Source: JBAZKV01 sp964443545 | GTDB lineage: Bacteria > Margulisbacteria > WOR-1 > JAKLHX01 > JBAZKV01 | DNA length: 18,400 bases | Direction: 5' to 3' | NCBI GenBank assembly: GCA_964443545.1 | Contig: CAYUCV010000019.1 | Span: forward strand, 1-18,400 | Shown: piece after piece, positions 1 to 5,845 of the stretch | How positions within the stretch are numbered: position 1 is the first letter of the stretch | Layout: every line of letters begins with the position of its first letter | Made by a program: the position numbers and the translations under genes | Notes under the pieces: generated by a model | Database searches by the model: none | The model's input: the letters and a program-made list of their open reading frames with translations, nothing else | What the model was told of the DNA's origin: nothing

Positions 1-891
1 ATGTCAAAAATAGCTTATGTGACCGATTTGCATCTGACGCATGGATCCCCAAGGATAGCAGGGCTTGTGAATGCAACGGTCAGGTTAAAAGACTTTGGCG
101 TAAGACGTCTTTTTATGGGCGGCGATCTTATCGGTCTTCCCGGCAGCCTTCAGATAAATGAGGCAGGAGAACGTGTTTGGGATGTGCTCAAAACCCGTCC
201 CGTGACACCCGGTGAATATAAGGTAATGTTTGATTATACAAGGGGCCTGGTTGACGAAGTGATCCCGCAGGTCATAGAAGCTGATCCGGAATTGGCCCGC
301 ATAGCCATATCCGGTAATGCGGACTACATAGGCTACAGGTACATGGCGGCAGCATTCGCCCCTTATTTTACTCTCATGGATGATCTGCACAATAGTTTTA
401 GAATTACAAGCACTGACAGGGATATGACGGTAAGAGGTATGGCGGGCATTCCTCTTCGTGAAGGAGATGAAACCCTTATAAACATTAATAACCCATGGTA
501 TGGGGGAATAAATCCTTCAAAGGGATTTTATATCCCGGGAAGCCATATACTGCTGACCCATATGCCCGCACATGGTCATATGGACATTTATAAAGAAATG
601 AACCAGGGTACGTTTGGCATACGCGACTTGGTTTTCTGGCAATCCCCATATCTGCACCTCACAGGACATGTCCATAATGCTCCGGACGCAGCAGGAAGGA
701 TTTTTGATGTTTGGCAGGGCAGATTCCATGACATAGTTTCTGTGAATCCTGGAGGCGGAGATTTGCACGACCCGTCAATAAAGATCGCTGTAATTGACAT
801 GGACTTGGCGGTTGAACTGCTCAGTATCAGGCGGCCGGCTTATCTTGAGGATAAAATGGCACAAGCAATACGGCTTATGCCTTTAGAATAG
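1..891 (+). CDS. Metallophosphoesterase family protein
   Basis: A 296-residue calcineurin-like phosphoesterase, probably cytoplasmic; the substrate cannot be told from sequence. The two-metal motifs are in order: D9-x-H11 (TDLH), G41-D42 (GGDL), G105-N106 (GNAD, the usual GNH variant), H187 (THMPAH) and H223-x-H225 (GHVH). There is no signal peptide or membrane segment. The ATG at base 1 fits the fold, because the first strand (KIAYVTD) follows at once, but no upstream sequence is visible, so an earlier start or ribosome binding site cannot be judged. The last seven residues (IRLMPLE) and the stop codon lie inside a 116-bp segment repeated at the 3' end of purQ. The native C-terminus may therefore have been replaced. 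The metal site is intact, so the enzyme is probably functional. The family call is firm. Confidence 0.85.
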   Translation: MSKIAYVTDLHLTHGSPRIAGLVNATVRLKDFGVRRLFMGGDLIGLPGSLQINEAGERVWDVLKTRPVTPGEYKVMFDYTRGLVDEVIPQVIEADPELARIAISGNADYIGYRYMAAAFAPYFTLMDDLHNSFRITSTDRDMTVRGMAGIPLREGDETLININNPWYGGINPSKGFYIPGSHILLTHMPAHGHMDIYKEMNQGTFGIRDLVFWQSPYLHLTGHVHNAPDAAGRIFDVWQGRFHDIVSVNPGGGDLHDPSIKIAVIDMDLAVELLSIRRPAYLEDKMAQAIRLMPLE

Positions 892-983
892 ACTTGAAAA
901 GATAAAGTCCGTCCTCCCCTCCCAGGACAGCTTCGGATACCATTTCCGGGTGGGGCATCATTCCAAGGACATTCCCGGCTTCG
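868..983. repeat. 116-bp direct repeat, copy 1 (displaced purQ tail)
   Basis: Bases 868-983 match 1635-1750 at a constant offset of 767 with two mismatches (942 vs 1709 and 980 vs 1747). Identity stops abruptly at both ends. This copy supplies the last codons and the stop of the metallophosphoesterase on the plus strand, and a fragment of purQ on the minus strand. Confidence 0.95.
875..983 (-). pseudogene. purQ 3'-end fragment (duplicate)
   Basis: Read on the minus strand, this segment encodes the final 35 or so residues of PurQ, including the MMPHPE motif and the same TAA stop, but nothing upstream of it continues PurQ. It has one nonsynonymous difference from the intact gene (the Arg after HPE becomes Met) and one synonymous difference. 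It has no start and is cut off from the rest of the gene, so it is a dead fragment created by the duplication. Confidence 0.8.
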
Positions 984-1077
984 AGGTTAGTTAACGGGGT
1001 CTCCAGCAACCCAAATATTGTTGTATCCAAGACTGGCGCATATAATCAAGGTCAGACGCTAGTTCGTTCAAATAGAA

Positions 1078-1107
1078 ATCGCGGGTCTTATTCTAACCAC
1101 CCGCGAT
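1078..1107 (-). terminator. Hairpin downstream of the 109-residue gene
   Basis: A perfect 9-bp stem (1078-1086 with 1099-1107, ATCGCGGGT and its complement) encloses a 12-nt loop. On the minus strand it lies 24 bp past the stop of the 109-residue gene and is followed by a T-rich stretch (TTTCTATTT). This fits a weak intrinsic terminator. The T tract is interrupted, so the assignment is tentative. Confidence 0.4.
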
Positions 1108-1131
1108 GTTCCAATGCTTTATTAAAATTGA

Positions 1132-1461
1132 TCAATCTTTTACACAAGAGGCTTTTACTTCATTTATTCTCTTTTGAAGGATGGCTTTTTGATGTCCGCT
1201 TAAATTCCCATTTTTGTAAAAACTTTCCAAATGGGCAATTGCCTCTTTTTCGATCATGGCGGCAGGATAACCGGCATATCCTCTCCCAACCTTGGAATCA
1301 GGACCGGCGCCTATTTCGAATTTTGTGTGCGCATTGCCCGCGTACCTGTCCATAATGTCTAGTGTCCATCTATCCTTACCTGTTCTTTTGAGCTGCCAGT
1401 CAAGATAATAGCCGTGGTATCTTAAAGCATTGTCTTTTCCAACATACATTTGTTCGCTCAT
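1132..1461 (-). CDS. Hypothetical protein, 109 residues
   Basis: I do not recognise this protein. It is small, soluble and slightly basic, with no signal peptide, membrane segment or clear metal-binding cluster (one Cys, near the C-terminus). The middle is rich in aromatic and Gly residues (YHGYYLDW; GRGYAGYPA) and the C-terminal third looks helical and charged. It is very probably a real gene: AAAGGAGG stands 7 bases before the ATG at 1461, and a hairpin follows the stop. It is the only gene in the 651-bp island between the two copies of the purQ-tail repeat. It reads against the metallophosphoesterase and in the same direction as purQ. Its position suggests an accessory gene brought in by, or caught in, the rearrangement. 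Confidence 0.65.
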   Translation of the reverse strand: MSEQMYVGKDNALRYHGYYLDWQLKRTGKDRWTLDIMDRYAGNAHTKFEIGAGPDSKVGRGYAGYPAAMIEKEAIAHLESFYKNGNLSGHQKAILQKRINEVKASCVKD

Positions 1462-1559
1462 TAATATGCCTCCTTTATTTTTTTGTCCGAGTAGTTATAG
1501 ACCTTAGGCCTTAATTGGCCTTCCCACCCCCTCTATGTAATTATCGATAAAAAACCGAT

Positions 1560-1658
1560 ATGATTTCACAATCAGGGGATGTTAACGATGTTGGCTATTT
1601 ATTAGATGAACTGCATGAGAAGGCTATGGATTTGATACGGCTTATGCCTTTAGAATAG
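1560..1658 (+). other. Small open frame entering the purQ-tail repeat (possible gene remnant)
   Basis: A plus-strand frame of 32 codons runs from ATG 1560 into repeat copy 2 and ends with the same IRLMPLE-stop as the metallophosphoesterase. The part before the repeat (for example LLDELHEKAMDL) looks like a helical protein tail. There is no ribosome binding site. It may be the leftover 3' end of a gene that originally converged on purQ, or chance. Confidence 0.25.
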
Positions 1659-1750
1659 ACTTGAAAAGATAAAGTCCGTCCTCCCCTCCCAGGACAGCTT
1701 CGGATACCCTTTCCGGGTGGGGCATCATTCCAAGGACATTCCCGGCCTCG
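1635..1750. repeat. 116-bp direct repeat, copy 2 (native purQ 3' end)
   Basis: This is the partner of 868-983, 98% identical. It is contained in the intact purQ gene, so it is the likely parent copy. Recombination between the copies would remove 767 bp, including the 109-residue gene. Confidence 0.95.
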
Positions 1751-2328
1751 TTGCAGATGCCGGCAATATTCTCGATAGAGCCGTTTGGGTTGTATTTGTC
1801 TGAGACGGAACCTTCTTTGCTGCAGTATCTAAAGACCACCTGCTTCTTTTTGTTTAGTCTTTCAATTGTGGCCTTATCGGCCGTATAATTTCCTTCAAAG
1901 TGGGCTATTGGGACCTTTAATGCCTGCCCCTTTTTGCAAAGGTTGGTGAAAGGCGTCTTTTCGTTCTCAACCCTAATATGGACATCCTTGCAAAGGAACT
2001 TCAGGCGGCGGTTCTTTTGCAGGGCTCCGGGAAGGAGGCCCGACTCAGTTAGTATCTGAAAGCCGTTGCAAATGCCCAGGACCAGTCCCCTATCCTTCTT
2101 CACATAGTCGAACAGGGCGTTCATAACGGGAGAGAACTTGGCGATAGCGCCCGTCCTTAAGTAATCACCGTAAGAGAATCCTCCCGGCAGGATTATAAGG
2201 TCGAACCTGCCTATCTTGTCTTCCTGGTGCCAGATAAACTCCGCCTTTTGCCCCAGGACATCCCTTATTATATGTAGGCAGTCCCAATCACAATTGGAAC
2301 CCGGAAATACTATTACCCCCGCCTTCAT
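1642..2328 (-). CDS. purQ: Phosphoribosylformylglycinamidine synthase subunit PurQ (glutaminase)
   Basis: PurQ hydrolyses glutamine and passes ammonia to PurL for step four of purine synthesis (FGAR to FGAM), in a cytoplasmic PurL-PurQ-PurS complex. The 228 residues match the separate-subunit form. Visible are the N-terminal VIVFPGSNCDWD strand, the LPGGFSYGDYLR oxyanion region, the nucleophile C87 in GICNGFQ, and the catalytic H204 and E206 in MPHPER. The ATG at 2328 shares one base with the purS stop and is preceded by GAGGAGA inside purS, so the two genes are translationally coupled. No purL lies in the window. The 3' end is the source of the 116-bp repeat. Confidence is very high. Confidence 0.97.
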   Translation of the reverse strand: MKAGVIVFPGSNCDWDCLHIIRDVLGQKAEFIWHQEDKIGRFDLIILPGGFSYGDYLRTGAIAKFSPVMNALFDYVKKDRGLVLGICNGFQILTESGLLPGALQKNRRLKFLCKDVHIRVENEKTPFTNLCKKGQALKVPIAHFEGNYTADKATIERLNKKKQVVFRYCSKEGSVSDKYNPNGSIENIAGICNEAGNVLGMMPHPERVSEAVLGGEDGLYLFKSILKA

Positions 2329-2576
2329 CAGATCTCCTCTATTTCAAAAGTGTATTGTTCGACCACCGGATTGGCCAGAAGCTGCTTGCACATGTCGTTC
2401 AGTTTTGATTTGGCCTCGTCCATATTCTTTGCGTCAAATCTTATGTCGATAAGCTTCCCTATCTTTACCTCGCCCACGCTAGAATACTTCATGGCATGCA
2501 GCGCGTCCTTTATTGTCTTTCCCTGAGGATCAAGGATGCCTTTCTTGTGCCTGACGAAAATTTTTGCCGTATACAT
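2328..2576 (-). CDS. purS: Phosphoribosylformylglycinamidine synthase subunit PurS
   Basis: This is the small structural subunit (82 residues, the usual size) that bridges PurL and PurQ in organisms with a short PurL. The N-terminal strand plus KKGILDPQGKTI and the VGEVKIGKLIDI segment are characteristic of the family. It is the first gene of a purS-purQ pair, which share base 2328. The ribosome binding site (AAAGGA, about 12 bases before the ATG) is weak. The 199 bp upstream to purB hold no gene. They contain several short inverted repeats (for example 2641-2647 with 2686-2692, TTAGGCT and its complement), but no recognisable purine riboswitch and no convincing promoter. Confidence 0.95.
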   Translation of the reverse strand: MYTAKIFVRHKKGILDPQGKTIKDALHAMKYSSVGEVKIGKLIDIRFDAKNMDEAKSKLNDMCKQLLANPVVEQYTFEIEEI

Positions 2577-2775
2577 AAATAATTAAATCCTTTCTTTTAT
2601 TTCTTAGAGTAAAAACAACCGGTTCCGAAGGGGGTTATGATTAGGCTTTCAATTGTAACCCATAACATGAATTTTTTATTGTTTGAGCCTAAAATTCCTG
2701 ACATTTATTCGTTCCTTCTTTGCTTGATGGCGACAATCGGAACCGCGCTACATATAGCGTGCCTTTATATGCGGC

Positions 2776-4068
2776 CTATATGCCAAACCTCTTGTAAACA
2801 ACCTCAAGATTCCTGGCAAAATAGCCTGCGTCAAAGGCCTTTTTGATCTCTTCTTTTGACAGGTGTTTTTGCAGCTCTGTGTTTGCCAGCGAAGCCTCGA
2901 TCATGGAGACCTTATTTTCCCTGGCATCCATAGCACACTGCTGAGCTATCTTGTAGGCGGCTTCCCTTGTAAGGCCCTTTTCTATCAAGGCATGCAGAAG
3001 CCTCTGGGCAAAGACGATGCCGCCGGACCGGTCAATGTTGGCCCTCATATTGTCCGGATGCACCACAAGCCCTTCGATAAGATAGATGAATTTATTGAGC
3101 ATATAATCCAAAAGAATATTGCTGTCGGGAATGATTACCCTTTCGGCTGCCGAGTTTGTAAGGTCCCTTTCGTGCCACAGGGCAACATTCTCAAGGCCAA
3201 CAAGGGCATTGGCGCGGACAACCCTGGAAAGTCCCGTTATCCTCTCCGAGATTATGGGGTTCTTTTTATGAGGCATTGCGGAAGAGCCTTTCTGTCCTTT
3301 CTTGAAAGGTTCTTCAACTTCCAGCAGTTCTGTCCTTGAAAGGTTTCTTATTTCTGTGGCGAACTTTTCCAGCGAGCCTGCAATAATGGCAAGACAGGAA
3401 AGATAGGCGGCAAACCTGTCCCTTTGAAGCACCTGCGTTGAAGCGGGCGAAGGCTTTAAGCCAAGTTTTGCGCAGACCTTTTCTTCCACTGCAGGGTCCA
3501 CATTTGCATAGGAGCCCACCGCCCCCGAGATCTTCCCGACGCTGATGTCCTCTTTTGCCGCCTTGAGGCGCTCCAGATCCCTTTCCAGCTCCGCTATCCA
3601 GACACAGAGCTTAAAGGCAAAAGTTATGGGTTCCGCATGCATGCCGTGGGTCCTGCCCATCATAATAGAATCCTTGTGCCCCTTTGCCAGTGTTTTTAGG
3701 GCCTTAATGGCTGTTTTTATGTCATCTATAAGGATGTCGGAAGAAGCTTTAAGCCTAAGACAGAGGGCCGTATCTTCCACATCGTATGAGGTAAGCCCCA
3801 TATGGACAAAGCGGGAGTCCTCCCCCACCGATTCGGCCACGGCCGTTGTAAAGGCGATAAGGTCGTGTTCCACCTCTTTTTCGATCTCCTCTATCCTTTT
3901 GACCGTGAAAGAGGCCTTGTCTTTTATGTTCTTAAGAGAGGCAGAAGGTATCTTCCCGAGTTCGGCCCACACCTCGCAGACGGCCAATTCAACATCCAGC
4001 CAGCTTTTGAACTTGGCTTCTTCGCTCCAGATGGAGCCCATTTTTGGAAGTGTATAGCGGTCTATCAT
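2776..4068 (-). CDS. purB: Adenylosuccinate lyase
   Basis: PurB cleaves SAICAR to AICAR and adenylosuccinate to AMP, releasing fumarate, and acts as a cytoplasmic homotetramer of the fumarase/aspartase superfamily. The 430 residues are normal for the Bacillus-type enzyme. Conserved regions are TSYDVEDTAL (93-102), GRTHGMHAEP (138-147, with H141 as the general acid), and the flexible signature loop GSSAMPHKKNP (261-271) carrying the catalytic Ser. The ATG at 4068 is preceded by AAGGAGAT at good spacing. A consensus -10 box lies 20 bases upstream of the start, so it can be transcribed separately from ispG. With purS and purQ downstream it forms a small purine cluster. Confidence 0.97.
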   Translation of the reverse strand: MIDRYTLPKMGSIWSEEAKFKSWLDVELAVCEVWAELGKIPSASLKNIKDKASFTVKRIEEIEKEVEHDLIAFTTAVAESVGEDSRFVHMGLTSYDVEDTALCLRLKASSDILIDDIKTAIKALKTLAKGHKDSIMMGRTHGMHAEPITFAFKLCVWIAELERDLERLKAAKEDISVGKISGAVGSYANVDPAVEEKVCAKLGLKPSPASTQVLQRDRFAAYLSCLAIIAGSLEKFATEIRNLSRTELLEVEEPFKKGQKGSSAMPHKKNPIISERITGLSRVVRANALVGLENVALWHERDLTNSAAERVIIPDSNILLDYMLNKFIYLIEGLVVHPDNMRANIDRSGGIVFAQRLLHALIEKGLTREAAYKIAQQCAMDARENKVSMIEASLANTELQKHLSKEEIKKAFDAGYFARNLEVVYKRFGI

Positions 4069-4088
4069 TTCTATCTCCTTGCAGGATA

Positions 4089-4094
4089 ATTATA
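4089..4094 (-). promoter_or_regulatory. Putative -10 box for purB
   Basis: TATAAT on the minus strand, 20 bases before the purB ATG, would give a leader of about 13 nt containing the AAGGAGAT site. No good -35 box is seen; the -35 region runs into the inverted-repeat cluster. Assignment is by -10 match and position only. Confidence 0.4.
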
Positions 4095-4111
4095 ACATAA
4101 TGATCAATTTC

Positions 4112-4212
4112 TAATGACTAATGTCACTAATGACTAATTAAGGAACAACATCTGGTCAATAAGATCTGGGATCTCCTAAATTAGTCATTTCCGAATTAGT
4201 AATTAGTCATTA
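4112..4212. repeat. Inverted-repeat cluster between ispG and purB
   Basis: The 13-mer TAATGACTAATTA at 4128-4140 has a perfect inverted copy at 4200-4212. A second pair is AATGACTA at 4113-4120 with its complement at 4182-4189. The motif thus appears four times, two per orientation, around a 40-bp unique core. The right arm overlaps the ispG stop codon. It can fold into a long AT-rich stem and may end ispG transcription, but there is no T tract. It looks like a dispersed intergenic repeat. Confidence 0.8.
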
Positions 4213-5274
4213 CAACTTGTAAGCCATCGATTCGATCTCTTTGAGGAGTTCTTCAACTATATCGGCTTCTTTGACTTTTTTTACTATCTCGCCTTTTCTG
4301 AACAGGAGCGCCTCACCCTGCCCTCCTGCAAGGCCAAGATCGGCTTCGGCTGCCTCTCCCGGGCCGTTAACTGCACAGCCCATTATGGCGATCTTGAGCG
4401 GCACTTCTATATGCCGCGTCCTTTCTTCGACTTCTCTGGCTATCTTTTCCAGGTCATAAGAAAGGCGTCCGCAGGTGGGGCAGGAAATTATCGTGATCCC
4501 TTTTGAATACAGGTTAAGAGACCTTAGGATATCAAGCCCCACCCGCACTTCTTCTGCCGGGTCCCCCGTGAGAGATACTCTTAAGGTGTCCCCTATTCCC
4601 CTGGAAAGCAGGGCTCCTATCCCGACTGCGGACTTGATGGTGCCTTTGCCCGGCAGGCCGGATTCTGTTATCCCTATATGCAGAGGATAGTTCACTTTTG
4701 AGGAAAGCAGTTCATAGGCCCGGATGGTTTTTGGCACATCTGTAGATTTTATGGATATCACGATGTCTTCAAAATCCAGTCTTTCCAATATGTGTACATG
4801 GTTCAAAGCGCTTTCCACCAGGGCTTCGGCGCTGGGGTGGCCGTATTTCTTTAGGACTTCTTTTTCCAGGGACCCGCTGTTGACCCCTATCCTTATAGGG
4901 ATCCTGCGCGCTTTTGCGGCTTTTACCACGGCCTCTATCCTGTCCTTTTCTCCGATATTGCCCGGATTGATCCGGAGCTTATCTACTCCGCTGTCTATCG
5001 CTTTTAGTGCAAGCCGGTGGTCAAAATGGATGTCTGCCGCCAGAGGGATGTTTATCAGGGACTTGATCTCTTTGAGGGCCTCGGCGTCTTTTTCGTCCTT
5101 TACGGCTGTTCTTATCAGCTGGCAGCCTGCTTCCTCAAGCATAAGTATCTGCGATACGGTGGCTTTAATGTCCGCTGTGCGGGTCTTGGTCATGGACTGG
5201 ACGCTGACGGGGGCATTGCCTCCTATGGTAAGATGGCCGGCTTTTACCTCTTTTGTCTTTTTGCGGGGGATCAT
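4210..5274 (-). CDS. ispG: 4-hydroxy-3-methylbut-2-en-1-yl diphosphate synthase
   Basis: IspG (GcpE) reductively converts MEcPP to HMBPP in the MEP isoprenoid pathway using a [4Fe-4S] cluster. The 354-residue form lacks the large insertion of plant-type enzymes. The N-terminal TIM-barrel signature SVQSMTKT is present. The cluster ligands are C265 and C268 (CPTCGR), C300 (MGCAVNGPGE) and the nearby E307, with the same spacing as in E. coli (C270, C273, C305, E312). The ATG at 5274 fits the family N-terminus (MIPRKKTKEVKAG). There is no ribosome binding site. Instead a TATAAT stands 8 bases before the ATG, so the transcript may be leaderless. The gene is divergent from the DUF362-type gene. Confidence 0.96.
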   Translation of the reverse strand: MIPRKKTKEVKAGHLTIGGNAPVSVQSMTKTRTADIKATVSQILMLEEAGCQLIRTAVKDEKDAEALKEIKSLINIPLAADIHFDHRLALKAIDSGVDKLRINPGNIGEKDRIEAVVKAAKARRIPIRIGVNSGSLEKEVLKKYGHPSAEALVESALNHVHILERLDFEDIVISIKSTDVPKTIRAYELLSSKVNYPLHIGITESGLPGKGTIKSAVGIGALLSRGIGDTLRVSLTGDPAEEVRVGLDILRSLNLYSKGITIISCPTCGRLSYDLEKIAREVEERTRHIEVPLKIAIMGCAVNGPGEAAEADLGLAGGQGEALLFRKGEIVKKVKEADIVEELLKEIESMAYKL

Positions 5275-5282
5275 TTGGATAT

Positions 5283-5288
5283 ATTATA
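5283..5288 (-). promoter_or_regulatory. Putative -10 box for a leaderless ispG transcript
   Basis: A perfect TATAAT on the minus strand ends 8 bases before the ispG ATG. This places the expected transcription start at or next to the start codon and explains the missing Shine-Dalgarno sequence. The -35 region is weak and lies in the short tandem repeat at 5301-5340. Confidence 0.45.
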
Positions 5289-5300
5289 ACAAAACAGCAG

Positions 5301-5340
5301 AGAAATACATAGAAATACAATAGAAATACAGTAGAAATTC
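5301..5340. repeat. Short tandem repeat, about 10-11 bp x 4
   Basis: Four imperfect units of AGAAATACAN start at 5301, 5311, 5322 and 5333; the last is partial. They lie in the intergenic region between ispG and the DUF362-type gene, just upstream of the putative ispG -10 box. Confidence 0.7.
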
Positions 5341-5399
5341 TTTGCCTATGCAATTGAAATCCGAAGGTTTATTTTTCGAAATATTGAGTAGAGGAAAAC

Positions 5400-5666
5400 A
5401 TGGCTGTTCACGCAGTGTCTATACGTGCCGGAGATGCGGGATTAAGAGGCGCCGTTGAGCGCGGTATCTCCGCTGTTTTTAAAACTGCCTCTTTTAGAGG
5501 AAGATCAGTAATGATCAAACCCAACTTTTGTGGTCCGGGTTCAGCTCCTCATCTGTATTCAATGACCGATATCAACCTGGTAAGGACCCTTTCTGATCTT
5601 GCGCTTGACGCGGGCGCCTCACGCGTTTTTGCGGCCGATACCTGCGCGGGATATGTTGAAGACAGA
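5400..5666 (+). CDS. DUF362 domain-containing protein, 5' part (cut by gap)
   Basis: Eighty-nine codons are readable before the N run. The start is supported by AGAGGAAA a few bases before the ATG. The visible N-terminus has the DUF362 pattern: a strand with MIKPNFCGPGSAPHLYSM (about residues 39-56), then TDINLVRTLSDLALDAGA and an acidic-ended strand (VFAADTCAGY). DUF362 proteins are often linked to Fe-S clusters and have no settled reaction. None of the C-terminal cysteine motifs can be seen here because of the gap. The gene is divergent from ispG. The family call is moderate; the function is unknown. Confidence 0.6.
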
Positions 5667-5766
5667 NNNNNNNNNNNNNNNNNNNNNNNNNNNNNNNNNN
5701 NNNNNNNNNNNNNNNNNNNNNNNNNNNNNNNNNNNNNNNNNNNNNNNNNNNNNNNNNNNNNNNNNN
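5667..5766. other. Assembly gap (100 N)
   Basis: Exactly 100 unresolved bases, the usual placeholder for a scaffold join of unknown length. The true distance, and whether the two flanks are the same gene, cannot be told. Reading across it in a fixed frame is not meaningful. Confidence 0.97.
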
Positions 5767-5767
5767 A

Positions 5768-5845
5768 TATTCTGAAGAAGAAGCGTGTGAATGGGTGTTT
5801 ACTGACGGGATCAGGCAGGACTTAAGAGCCCGCGGACTTATGTAA
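5768..5845 (+). CDS. 3' end of an interrupted plus-strand gene (probably the DUF362-type gene)
   Basis: After the gap one plus-strand frame gives a protein-like tail, YSEEEACEWVFTDG followed by IRQDLRARGLM and a TAA stop at 5843-5845. This differs from the frame obtained by counting through the 100 N, which is expected if the gap length is arbitrary. It overlaps the 3' end of the convergent csaB-tagA gene by 8 bp. It is most simply the C-terminus of the DUF362-type gene, but could belong to another gene lost in the gap. Confidence 0.45.
   Translation, partial: YSEEEACEWVFTDGIRQDLRARGLM

Noticed and set aside
1060..1110. tRNA or tRNA fragment suggested by GTTCGTTCAAAT near a hairpin
   Set aside because: No cloverleaf can be drawn: no acceptor stem, anticodon arm or proper T-arm.
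1128..1355. Plus-strand frame opposite the 109-residue gene
   Set aside because: It has no ribosome binding site and is the shadow of a minus-strand gene with a strong one.
2577..2775. Purine riboswitch or PurR-type operator upstream of purS
   Set aside because: Only short inverted repeats are seen; none of the conserved purine-riboswitch core is recognisable.
4724..5323. Long plus-strand frame (199 codons) across ispG
   Set aside because: Antisense to a clear ispG; the Ser-rich composition is typical of a reverse-strand shadow.
5767..5825. Reading the DUF362-type gene straight through the N run to a stop at 5825
   Set aside because: The gap length is a placeholder, so the frame after it is arbitrary; another frame gives a much more protein-like tail.
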